Source: Acanthamoeba sp. SK_2022b (lineage: Eukaryota > Discosea > Longamoebia > Acanthamoebidae). Taken from it: a stretch of DNA of 15,045 bases. The DNA lies in assembly GCA_027943245.1 (NCBI GenBank), contig JANDJZ010000816.1, positions 1 to 15,045 on the forward strand. The letters run 5' to 3'. The notes below the pieces were generated by a model. That model had not been told where the DNA came from. It searched no databases and saw only the letters and a program-made list of their open reading frames with translations. Position numbers and translations under genes: made by a program. Shown piece after piece: positions 1-14,645 of this stretch (position 1 is its first letter; the number at the start of each line of letters is the position of its first letter).

Positions 1-57
<57 letters not shown>

Positions 58-62
58 GTGTG
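1..62. repeat. (TG)n microsatellite in an intron
   Basis: Uninterrupted TG repeat from base 1 to about 52, then a short imperfect tail to 62. It continues past the left edge. It lies in the intron after exon 13 of the acyl-CoA synthetase gene, whose donor (GTACGC, minus strand) begins at 107, so on the transcript it reads as CA repeats. Confidence 0.95.
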
Positions 63-107
63 GGCGCATGGAGTGATGAAAGACTCGTGAGGGATGAGAA
101 AGCGTAC

Positions 108-3029
<2,922 letters not shown>

Positions 3030-3288
3030 CTTGTAAAAACTGAGATATTTGGGTCAGGGAAAGCGTAACCCCAACGCCAATGGATGCTGCGTGCCTATGG
3101 GGTGTTGACTGGGGTAGGTGTGTTGGTGAAGATGGCAACTTCTTCACGAGTGGCCGGCAGATGGGTCGGGATCGCGTCCTACTGGCGGAGTGGTATTTCC
3201 GAATTTCGTTTCCGTTTACCAATTCCATTTAAATTGGAAAAACGAGAAGAAAAGATAAAAGAAAACGATACTCCAGAGAACCTGGACG
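3030..3288. promoter_or_regulatory. Divergent promoter region with head-to-head CCAAT boxes
   Basis: This 259-base gap lies between the start of the synthetase gene (minus) and the start of the unknown gene at 3289 (plus), so it must hold both promoters. It contains an inverted pair CCAATT (3219-3224) and AATTGG (3232-3237), an 8-base-spaced palindrome about 50 bases before the plus-strand start codon. The A-rich stretch 3237-3275 forms the likely leader of the plus-strand gene. Promoter function is inferred from position; no transcription start can be seen. Confidence 0.5.
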
Positions 3289-3837
3289 ATGGGTGCCTAT
3301 GGCAGTCAGGCGAAGGTGCCGCCCAGGGAGGCCGCTATCGTGACAAAGCCGGAAGATAGTTTCCGCTTGGCCGACCGCGACAAAGCTGGGTGCCTCTTTG
3401 TGATCTCAACGAACCGACCAGCGGCAGCCGCCACGAGCAGCCCAACCAGGCTGCCCCACTACAGCGTGGTGGTAGACGTGTCAGGAGAGTCGGACGACTC
3501 CTGGCTCGTGGGCAAGGAACTCACCGTTGAGGTGGATGCCACCTCCAAGATCCGCTACGTCTTTCGACATGGCAAGGGGAGGTGGTCGCTGGCACGCCTG
3601 ACTTCCTGGAAGCACCTGGGCCGCCTTCCCCTGCCGCAGGAGCTTTTCGCAAACGAGGGACCCTACACCTACCCTGACTTGTGGGGAACGAAGCTTGACA
3701 TGACCGCCAGCGAGCTGTACACTTCTATGCTTAAGGAGCTTGGGCGAAGGGACTGGCCAGACGAACCATCGCTCATGTTTGCAGACCGGCTGGCTGAGAT
3801 GCTGCTGCACGGGGAAGAGGTGCCCAGCGGCGCTTGA
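3289..3837 (+). CDS. Hypothetical protein, 182 residues, single exon
   Basis: I do not recognise this protein. The frame is open for 182 codons with no intron needed and starts at the first Met after a stop-rich A-rich leader (context GACGATGGGTGCC). The product is soluble-looking, with no signal peptide or membrane segment. A Ser/Ala-rich linker (about residues 38-55) is followed by a compact hydrophobic/charged region with a beta-like stretch (HYSVVVDVSG, about 57-66), a Trp/Arg-rich middle (RYVFRHGKGRWSLARLTSW, about 90-108) and an apparently helical acidic C-terminus (about 143-182). Codon use (G/C-ending) matches the neighbours, which supports coding. The aminotransferase gene follows 140 bases downstream in the same direction. 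Confidence 0.7.
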   Translation: MGAYGSQAKVPPREAAIVTKPEDSFRLADRDKAGCLFVISTNRPAAAATSSPTRLPHYSVVVDVSGESDDSWLVGKELTVEVDATSKIRYVFRHGKGRWSLARLTSWKHLGRLPLPQELFANEGPYTYPDLWGTKLDMTASELYTSMLKELGRRDWPDEPSLMFADRLAEMLLHGEEVPSGA

Positions 3838-3977
3838 ATGGAAAGCGACGACGGAAATTTAGATAAATATGTAGATATAACGCAGCAGGCCTTTTTTATT
3901 CGGTATTTTTAGTTTCGATCGCGTACAGTCAAGTCACGCACACAGTATCACCACAAACACACGCTCTGCAAGCAACA

Positions 3978-5698
3978 ATGGAGGCCGACCGTCCGCTGCT
4001 TATGATTCCTGGACCCATCGAGTTCTCGCCCGCGGTGCTCAAGGCCACCGGCGAGCCCTCGCTTTCGCATGTTTCACCTGACTTCATCAACCTCTTCAGC
4101 GAGGCTCTCATCCTCCTCCGCCAGGTCTGCAACCCAGCCCACCACTATGCAACCTTTTAAATATGATCTTTTCTCGATTTTGGAGTTTATCTCAAAATCT
4201 GACCACACATTTTCCTGCCCCTGCGTGCACAGGTGTTCTTGACCACCAAGGCGCAGCCCTTCGTAGTGTCGGGCTCTGGCACCCTCGGCTGGGACATGGT
4301 GCGCCACCTTTGCCAACCCCCCCCCTCGGCGAGTCCCAGGAGACGGTCCTAAATGGTAAGGGCACGCGGCGCGCGTGTTGCTGCGCAGGTGGGCGCCAAT
4401 CTGCTGGAGCGGGACGAGAAGGCCCTGGTGGTATCCACCGGCTACTTTGGCGAGCGCTTCGCCGACTGGCACGATCTCCCCCCCCCCCTCATATGTCTGC
4501 CTCCATGCATCATCTCACCTTGTGTGTCGTTGTTGTCGGTTTTGTGCTCCAGCCTTGAGTCGTTTGGTGCGCAGGTCACGAAGCTGAAGGCGGCCACGCT
4601 CGGCGACTGCCCCACCGTCGAGGAGCTCAAGCAGGCTCTCTCCCAGGCGTCCTACAAGCTCGTCACCTTGACCCACGTACGCGCGTGCGCCCCTCTCCCA
4701 TTCGAGGCCCTCGCTTGCGCGCTCTTGCCCGAGCGCTGACCGCAACCCCGCGCAGGTGGATACGTCGACCGGAGTGTTGACCGATGTGAAGAGCTTCGCC
4801 AAGGCCATCCGCGAGGTCTCCCCCCAGACGCTCATCGTCGTCGATGGCGTGTGCGCTACCGGTTCGAACACATCCTCCCCTCCCCTCTCCCCTTCTCTTC
4901 TTTCCGCGACTGACTTGCGTCCTCTGTCTCTGGCAACTGTGACAGGCGCGGAGGAGTTCAGGATGGACGAGTGGGACGTCGACGTGTGCCACACCGCCTC
5001 GCAGAAGGCCTTTGGTGTGCCGCCGGGCCTCGCCATCCTCCTCGCCAGCCCCCGCGCCATGGTATCGCCTCAAGCTGGCCGCTCCCTCCTTCCGTGTGTT
5101 TGGGGCTCACATCGCTGGTCGTGCGTGTGTGTCGTGTGTGTGTGTGTCGTGTGTGAATGAGTAGGAGGTGTTCGCCAACAGGAAGACGCGGCCCGCGGGT
5201 TACTTCATCGACTGGAACCGGTGGCTGCCGATCATGCAGAACTACGAGGCCAAGAAGGGCAGCTACTTTGCCACGCCGGCGGTGAACCTGGTGAAGGCCC
5301 TCAACGTGAGCCTCAAGGAGATCCTGGCCGACGGCATGGAGAAGCGGTTCCAGGCCCACGTCGACGCCTCGCGTAAGGTGCGCGAGGCCATCCGCGCGTT
5401 CGGCCTCGAGTTCATCCCCGTGCGCGAGGAGCTCTTTGCGCACACGCTCACCGTCGTGCGGCTGCCGGCGGCGATCAGCGACGGCCCCCGCTTCCTCGGG
5501 TCCGTGAAGCAGCACGGCGCCGTGCTGGCCGGCGGGCTCTTCCCCGAGATCAAGTACTTCCGCATCGGCCACATGGCCTACTCGGTGGTGAGCGAGGCCG
5601 AGAACGGGCACCTCCTCCGCACGCTCAAGGCCGTCGAGGCCGGCCTCAGGGACAACGGCTACTCCGTGCCCGAGGGCCTCCTCCCCAACAAGCTCTGA
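3978..5698 (+). CDS. AGXT: Alanine-glyoxylate aminotransferase (Agx1/AGXT type)
   Basis: PLP enzyme that transfers the amino group of alanine to glyoxylate, giving glycine and pyruvate. Seven exons: 3978-4124, 4233-4298, 4389-4468, 4553-4676, 4756-4861, 4946-5061, 5165-5698, total 390 residues, close to the usual family length. Visible landmarks are PGPIEFSP near the N-terminus, GSGTLGWDM, the HVDTSTG motif (about 139-145), the PLP-ring Asp in VVDGVCATG (Asp169) and the Schiff-base Lys in TASQKAFG (Lys195). The C-terminus is NKL, similar to the non-canonical PTS1 KKL of human AGXT, and there is no N-terminal presequence, so peroxisomal location is likely. The sequence looks nearer the yeast Agx1 form than the animal form. 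Intron 3 (4469-4552) appears to begin with GC: this junction alone restores the family motif FADCLE. The other introns are GT..AG. Confidence 0.95.
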
Positions 5699-5801
5699 AC
5701 GCAGACACGCGGAAGGTGAAAGAGATAGAGAAAGCTATCGAGAAGAGGGGCCGGGGTTTTTGGGGAGCAGCACACAGTACAAGTGTGGGGGAGGGGGTTG
5801 A
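5699..5801. other. Convergent 3' intergenic gap
   Basis: Only 103 bases separate the stop codons of the aminotransferase (plus) and the RuvB-like gene (minus). No canonical AATAAA is visible on either strand here, so the two 3' ends probably overlap or use variant signals. Confidence 0.6.
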
Positions 5802-8466
<2,665 letters not shown>

Positions 8467-9064
8467 CTTTGTGATTTGCTCCTGTACCGAGATTAGAACA
8501 AAGGGAGAAAATAATAAGAAAAGCTATTTCTTGGTGCTGGCGCAGTTTTTTATGGTAACTTTTTGCCGACTCTCTGGTGTGTTGGGAGGCGCTCCTGCTC
8601 ATCGTAAGCTCCCAGGTCGAATTCATCTGTATGGCCACCGTAGCGTCAGGCTCGAAATCCATTTTTTCCGCCCATTCCGAATCCGTACGTCTCTTGGGCA
8701 TTTGCTCTCTCCCGCAACTTGTCTAGATTTTCTGTATTTGCATTTCTGGGTGGGCGCTGTGTCGGACCAAACGCTTGTCAGTTCGAGGCTCCTTCCTTCC
8801 CAATTCACTCTCACTCGCCTCCCTTGCAAATCGCGAACCCCTTTGCTCCTCCCAGGCTCTCCTTCCTCACCTACTCAACCGTCGCCTTCCTCTTTTCTTC
8901 TCCTCCACTTCACGCACGCGCGGCTCGGTGCACGTATATACCCACGCACACGCACGCGCCTGTCCATGCCATGTCTCTCCATGTCCTATTCATATATACT
9001 CTGTACATTTCTGTTTCCATACGCGCACACGCGACGCCTGCATACGTAGAAGACAGACACCAAG
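8467..9064. promoter_or_regulatory. Divergent promoter region between RUVBL2 and the GDP-fucose transporter
   Basis: This 598-base gap separates two start codons pointing away from each other. TATATA occurs at 8935-8940 and again at 8993-8998, about 70 bases before the transporter start. Several ATG triplets (about 8967, 8972, 8981) precede the transporter start and lie outside its frame, which suggests transcription begins after them, nearer the second TATATA. On the minus side a CAG-like acceptor lies about 16 bases before the RUVBL2 ATG, so an intron in the 5' leader is possible. Long open frames cross this region on both strands, but none resembles a protein I know. Confidence 0.5.
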
Positions 9065-10242
9065 ATGGAAGCCACGTATGCAAACCGAGCGACCAAGATC
9101 GGGCTGGTCATCGCGCTATACTGGGCGGTGTCGATCTCGATGGTCTTCCTCAACAAGTACCTCCTCTCGTCGCCCGACCTGAGGCTCGACGCGCCGCTCT
9201 TCATCACGTGGTTCCAGTGCCTGGTGGCCGTCGCGGCGTGCTGGGTGCTGCCCCTGCTCCGCCCGCTCCACCCGTTCTTCGAGACCTTCCCCCGCTTCGA
9301 AGTAAAGCTCGACGTGGCCTTCAAGTGTCTCCCGCTGTCGGCCGTATTCGTGGGCATGATCGCCTTCAACAACCTCTGCCTCAAGGAGATCGGCGTGTCG
9401 TTCTACAACGTTGGCCGGTACCTCGTCTCACCCTTCTCTCCCATTTCTCTTCGCCCCCCCCCCCACTCTGACGGCCGCCTTAAATCCAATTCGAACAACC
9501 AGCTCCCTTACCACGATCTGGAACGTGCTGCTCACGTACCTCATGCTGGGCCAGAAGACCAGTCCAAGGGTAAGCTATGGCACATAGTGCTGAGTGTTTG
9601 GTTTGCTGCGAGCAACGTTGCCTCCCCGAATACGCCTCTGTTGTCACTGTGAGCTGACCGGTCTACGGGGTGGGTTGGGTGGGTGGATGGCCATCAGGCG
9701 CTCCTCTGCTGCATGTTCCTCGTGATGGGATTCATCCTGGGCGTGGACCAAGAGGGCGAAATCGGCGACCTCTCGGTTAGGGGAGTCCTCTATGGCGTGC
9801 TGGCTTCGCTCTTCGTGGCCCTCAACGCCATCTACGTCAAGAAGGTCCTGCCCATCGTTGAAGGCGACTCCTGGAAGTGCGTTCAGCTCTCGAGCACTCC
9901 CCTGCATCTCTATGAGGCGACCGCCTGTGGCTTCACCGCTCACCCCCACCGCCTGCTCTCAGGTTGACCCTGTACAACAACCTGAACGCGTTCTTCCTCT
10001 TCGTGCCGCTCATGATTATGGCCAACGAGCACGAGATGGTACACAACCTTGCGCGCGTGCCGTGTACTCACCCCGTGCGCACGCTACGGCGGCTGACACT
10101 GCGACGTCAGCTGGCAGAGTTTGACAAGATTGACTCCATGTATTTCTGGGCGATGATGACCCTCGGCGGATTCTTTGGTGGTGCGTCCCTTCGTTCCCCT
10201 AATTCGTCACCGGCTGTCCGAGCTTGCTCTTCATTGAGCTCA

Positions 10243-10317
<75 letters not shown>

Positions 10318-11202
10318 TGTTGTTCGTGCGTGCGTGCGTGCGTGCGTGCGCATCATTGTGTGACAGTGGCAATCGGTTTGGTGACGATGCTTCAGATCAA
10401 GTTCACGTCGCCCCTGACCCACAACATCAGCGGTATCGATTCCTCCACGCTGGATCTCTCCCTTCCAACTTGCCTAACCTTCTTTCGCTCTATCCAGGCA
10501 CGGCCAAGGCCTGCGCGCAGACCGTCATCGCTGTGTGGGCCAACTCTGAAGTCAAGAGCGGTACGCGCACGCCTTGCGGCAACGTTGCCCCTTGCTTGTC
10601 CCGCCAGCGGTGCACACCTGGTTTTCGGTTGCTCAACTCGCCACCTTTTTTGATTCCAAACACACAGGGCTCTGGTGGGTCTCCAACTTGCTGGTCCTCC
10701 TCGCGTCTGCGGCCTACACACATGTCCGGTACGGGCCTCCCCGAGCGCTCTTTCATTCCCTCTCGTGTGTGCGGATACTAGATCTCCGGTTCCGCGAGAA
10801 CGCCACCATTAACCACATAGTCGACCAAAATCATTAACGATCTAAAAGCGAGGGTTGACCGAAAGAAAGATAAGAGAGGGTCAAGGAGATGCTATACGGT
10901 GTCTTCCCTAGGCTGACCTGTTGGTATGAATTGGATGAGCAGATCGCAAGAGATGCAGAAGACTGCGCCTGCCCCGCCAACGAAGAAGACCGATGACGAC
11001 GACGGCGAAAGCGACACCGAAGAACGAAACCAGCAAGATAACGTCGACGACTACACGGTACGGTACCTCGTGAGCAGTTGTGATCGTGGCACACAAACGA
11101 GTTGTGACCGTCGACAAAAAACCCACAAACGTCTAGGTGGAAGTATTGGACGACAGTTCGGACGAGCGCGACCAGGCTTCCAACAAGCTGAGAATCAACT
11201 GA
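9065..11202 (+). CDS. SLC35C1: GDP-fucose transporter (SLC35C1 type)
   Basis: Golgi nucleotide-sugar antiporter that imports GDP-fucose in exchange for GMP. Ten exons: 9065-9417, 9503-9569, 9698-9876, 9963-10038, 10111-10180, 10367-10432, 10498-10560, 10668-10728, 10943-11057, 11137-11202, total 371 residues (human about 364). Highly typical stretches include [55 protein letters not shown] and [17 protein letters not shown]. About ten hydrophobic segments fit the drug/metabolite transporter fold, with the first at about residues 11-33. The last two exons give a polar cytosolic tail (about 312-371) opening [12 protein letters not shown] and rich in Asp/Glu. It resembles the position of the short charged tail in animals but is longer. 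The tail is the least certain part: if the intron after 10728 is retained, the frame stops at 10837. Confidence 0.93.
10245..10350. repeat. (TG)n plus (GTGC)n microsatellite in transporter intron 5
   Basis: Thirty-six perfect TG units (10245-10316), a short spacer, then about six GTGC units (10326-10350). It fills most of the intron between exons 5 and 6, ending 16 bases before the acceptor CAG at 10364-10366. Alternating purine-pyrimidine sequence of this kind can form Z-DNA. Confidence 0.95.
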
Positions 11203-12322
11203 GAGAGCGCGGTATCGCTAAGGCTCTTAGGTTACTATCCACGCAGCGGACACGGTGGGCCGATGCGCTCACGTGTGGCCACCAAGTCTGTGGGAGGGCG
11301 ATAAGGGGAAGAGATGCGCCGCAGAGCGGTCGTCAGGGAACGGCACAGACGGTGAAAGAAAGGATAAATTATACGGCCAATGATTGGTAACGCGCTTTCT
11401 GCGGTTGCCACCGAACAGCAACTCCGTGTTTGTGATTTGCCTAAACCCGACCTGACCCCTGCTAAACGACGAATCAGGACACTGCCCATCCCCGGTATTG
11501 CGGCAACCAGATCGGGATGCTCCGGTAAGGGCAATGTCGCGGGTTGTAGCAAAACCAGAAACGGTCTCCTTTGTAACGAGCATTGGCCGGGTTGCCCTTG
11601 CGCCAGCATCACGTGCTCCCATCTTTCCCTCGCGCCCAACTTAAAAACACCACACCGCCCCAGTGCCATTCTGCCTCTTGCTTCCCTCTCCACGACATCA
11701 CGCGCCCCGGCAAGCGAGCACCCTCCCACCATAAGAAAAATACCACTGATAAGCCAGCGAGCCCCACCACTTCACGAAGGGGCGGTGTACCTAGTATTGC
11801 AGACAAAGGGCTGGCCAGCGCGTGTAGAGCACTCAACACCATCCATCCATCTTCGGACTCGAATAGCAAACATATCCATCCATCCATCTCTTCGGTTCGA
11901 CAAGGCGCGAGGTACATGCTCTCCATCTCGTTGGCGTGTTGGTGTGTTAGGTGTTTGGGATTGGCGCTTCCGCTGTGTTGTGAGAAAGTGAGAGAGCTGT
12001 TTTCCGGTCAACTCCGGTTTCGAAATTGGGCTGTTCTCATGTTACCGTCGGACCCAAACCGGCGGCCAATCGCGAGTGCGGATATGATGTGCCTTTATTA
12101 ATGCCGTGATGCGCACGTGTTGTCTTTTCCCAACGGGCCAGACCAAAGATAGGACCCACCCGCCGACGCAACGAGTGGGCCGAAGACGCGGGTTCGGCCG
12201 CTACTTCTCGCTCCTCTCCGCTAGTGCAACACACAACACAACGCCCTAAGCCCTCAGCCCATTGTAGAAGCCCGGGCGCTGCGTACACCAACAACAACAA
12301 CAACCACAGACTACACCAACAA
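11203..12322. promoter_or_regulatory. 1.1 kb gene-free region upstream of the unknown nuclear-like protein gene
   Basis: No coding region is supported here: frames of 100-200 codons overlap on both strands and none resembles a protein. Visible elements are three CACGTG E-box palindromes (11270-11275, 11610-11615, 12114-12119), an overlapping inverted CCAAT pair (CCAAT 11377-11381, ATTGG 11383-11387), another CCAAT at 12066-12070, and two similar CATC-repeat blocks (about 11839-11857 and 11875-11896), each followed by TTCGG. A CAA-repeat leader ends it. Promoter function for the gene at 12323 is inferred from position. Confidence 0.45.
12285..12322 (+). promoter_or_regulatory. CAA-rich 5' leader before the start codon at 12323
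   Basis: The bases before the start codon are CCAACAACAACAACAACC and then further A/C-rich sequence with almost no G or T. Such unstructured CAA-rich leaders are known to favour ribosome scanning. Here that role is inferred, and the pattern supports 12323 as the start. Confidence 0.4.
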
Positions 12323-14645
12323 ATGGCCCAGGCCGCTCGACCGTCACTGACGGTAGCCCAGGTACGACTCAGAGTACCATCTTCTTCGTCACTCGTTGGT
12401 GCCTCCAGCTGGAGGCGCCCACTGTTTTCCTGTTTCGTTCCGCTCCTGGCCAACGAGGCCCCGCACCTCGACCCACTATTCTGACAGATGTGGCGCCTTC
12501 GATGTCGGCCTACATCTTTTCCACCTCGCAACCACCTGACTCGACAACTTTTTTCGTCACCAGTTGCACACCCCTCTGACCAACATACCCACATTGGCGC
12601 ATGCCCTCACGAGAGGCGACGGACAGGATAAGGTAAAGCGCTTCCTTCTCTCTTCTGCTGCGTTACATCTTCGAGCCTGACCTTCGTGTTGGCCGTGATG
12701 ACGCCGAGAGCAGGCAGGCATCCACCTGCTGCTGAGCGGATTCGCCGAGCGGGCCGACGGGAAGACGTGGGACTTCACCGTCAGCCGCAAGCGGTCGCGC
12801 AACAGCAACAACAAGGAGGAGGACGAGGAAGAGGAGGAAGAGGCAGAAGAGGAGCCCAGCAACGAGGAAGACGGGTCGGACGACGACGATGCTTCGCCGA
12901 CCAGGAGCGCGCCCTCCACGCCCACAGGCCGCCACCGTCTCTCCAACAAGCGACAGCGCCTACGAGCGAGAGCCGCCACTCCGTCGTTCGATGAACGGCA
13001 GGACGAAGTGGCCAGCGAGACGCTGGACACGCGAGGCAGGGCCGTCGACAGGTCAAAGAAGAGCGCAGCTGACCACGAGGAAGAGGAGGACACAGCCAAC
13101 AACCACAAGCGGTCGAGCAGGAGCAGGAGGAAGAGGGTGGCCCCCAAACGAACGCCACGAACTGATCGAAGGCGCAAGTCGCTCAAGTTCGACGAGGAGG
13201 CCTGCGAGAAGAGCAAAGAGCAAAGCCAAGTCCCTACGTGCGCGGAGCCGGCGAAGGTCGCCTCGGTGGAGCAGCTCCCCCTTGGCCAGACCGCTCCCAC
13301 TCCCAATCCTCTGCCCGAAGTCAACGCTTCGTCGTCGACGGTGTCCACTATGCAGAGGGACCTCTCCTTGGTGGGCGAGGACGGGCGCTACGATCCCTCA
13401 CGGCTTTACCACATCCCTGCCCCACGCCGCCACTCGCTCATATTTCCGCTCCTGCACACTCCCGAGTACCTCGAGCAGCGCCACTACGACGACTCGCAGT
13501 ACGACTACGCACGCATCAGCGGCTACGAGCATAGCCCTGGTCTCCTGCCCATCTCAGCCTCGCCCGCCTACGCCCCGCTCCCGGTCCAGCCTCCCAGTGT
13601 CCCTTTCTTCGCACGGCCGCCCACTCCGCCGCCTCCGCCCACCGGGCCGTGGTACTCGTTGCTCATCGACGACTCCATACCGACGCCTCCGCCGCCCCCG
13701 CCTCCTCTCAACCTCGGCCAGGCGTCTTTGGCCTCCTCGACGACGGCCAGTCCGCAGCTTCAGGGCGGCTGTCGCAGCCACTACTACCCGCCGTCGCCGT
13801 CGATGCCCCTGTCGTCGCCCGAATACAACCCCTACCGCTCGCCTTCGCCCCACATGGCTCCCAACTCTGCCGAGTACCAATGGGGCTGGCTGTCCGACGC
13901 CTGCGAGGACGAGATTCTGTGGTTCCTGCGGTCCACGCCGGGCCTCGCCCAGCCCCAGGCCCAGCCTCAGTCGCGCCTTCACCTACAGCCGCAGGCGTCG
14001 CTCATGCTCCAGGCTAGAGCTGAGTTCGATGCGCGCCTGCTCTTGGCGGAGATCGACGAAGCTGGGCTACTGGCGGGGGAGTCCGACGGGCTCTACGCGG
14101 ATCAGGGCCGGCCGGTGCCCAATATGACCACAAGCCCAGTCCCGCCGGTAATCATGAGTCTGCGCGAGGCGGCTGCGATATCTGCATCTCCGGCGCCAAT
14201 ACCGTCGTGGATGCACGCCACTCAGCGCGGTGCTGCGGCCACGTTTGGGGCCTCGCTTCCACCTCACATCGATGCCCTGTCACGTCTGCCCGGCGGCGCG
14301 TCGTCACACAACTACCGCACGCAGTCCTACTATAACGGGCACAGTTCGATGCCTTCGTCGGCCTCGTCGTCGTATCCATCATCACCTCACATGGCGGACA
14401 TGGAGATTCCCTACACAGCTACGGCTCTTCCCACCTTCGACCTGCCGGTATTAGCTTCCCCGCTGCTGCTCCCGACATTGGGCGACACATCTTTCCTGTC
14501 GACATCCTCCAGGCCGACCGCGACGCCCACACTCCGCTCGACGTCATCGTCTCGTCGACGTACCGACGCGACCGCCGCCACTTCATCAACCACAGCCCAG
14601 GCGCCCAAGCGCAAGAATGCGCGCCGGCTCTCCCCAAGACGATGA
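12323..14645 (+). CDS. Unrecognised low-complexity, probably nuclear protein, about 679 residues
   Basis: I do not recognise this protein. Proposed exons: 12323-12361, 12564-12632, 12714-14645, all phase 0, with donors GTACGA and GTAAAG. The acceptor at 12563 has a strong T-rich tract. The third exon could instead begin at 12711, adding one Gln. The N-terminal ~60 residues look folded (LHTPLTNIPTLAHALTRG, then IHLLLSGFAERADGKTWDF). Then come a basic patch RKRSR (61-65), an acidic run of Glu/Asp (71-95), a second strongly basic cluster (about 168-191, KRSSRSRRKR and onward), and a long Pro/Ser/Tyr-rich region with PPPPP runs. One interior stretch looks structured (WGWLSDACEDEILWFL). The C-terminus is basic (PKRKNARRLSPRR). 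Several candidate nuclear localisation signals suggest a chromatin or transcription factor, as inference only. The 1.9 kb open third exon strongly supports coding. Confidence 0.75.

Noticed and set aside
8467..8701. Upstream in-frame-looking N-terminal extension of RUVBL2 starting at 8701
   Set aside because: The extension is separated by stops and frame changes and has no counterpart in RUVBL2 proteins. MAGINTAVEKDITRIERI is the expected N-terminus.
8719..9471. 250-codon plus-strand frame across the divergent promoter and transporter exon 1
   Set aside because: It overlaps the highly conserved transporter exon in a different frame and has no family resemblance.
10729..10837. Transporter ending by reading through exon 8 to the stop at 10837
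   Set aside because: A GT donor sits exactly at the conserved YTHVR end, and splicing to 10943 restores a charged tail like that of other family members. Kept only as a possible alternative form.
11527..11599. Eight-base inverted repeat AAGGGCAA / TTGCCCTT
   Set aside because: The arms are short and 57 bases apart, which is expected by chance at this length; no target duplication or transposase nearby.
11380..11991. 203-codon plus-strand frame in the gene-free region
   Set aside because: Product is compositionally random with many Cys, Pro and Arg, and equally long frames exist on the opposite strand and in another plus frame (11583-12101). No splice structure improves it.
12557..13348. 263-codon open frame on the minus strand
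   Set aside because: It is antisense to the acidic/basic exon, and its Ser/Leu runs are the complement of Glu/Lys/Gln codons.
12889..14127. 412-codon open frame overlapping the unknown nuclear-like gene in another plus-strand frame
   Set aside because: Its product is Arg/Pro/Ser shadow sequence of the GC-rich coding frame. The chosen frame runs on to 14645 and joins well to upstream exons.
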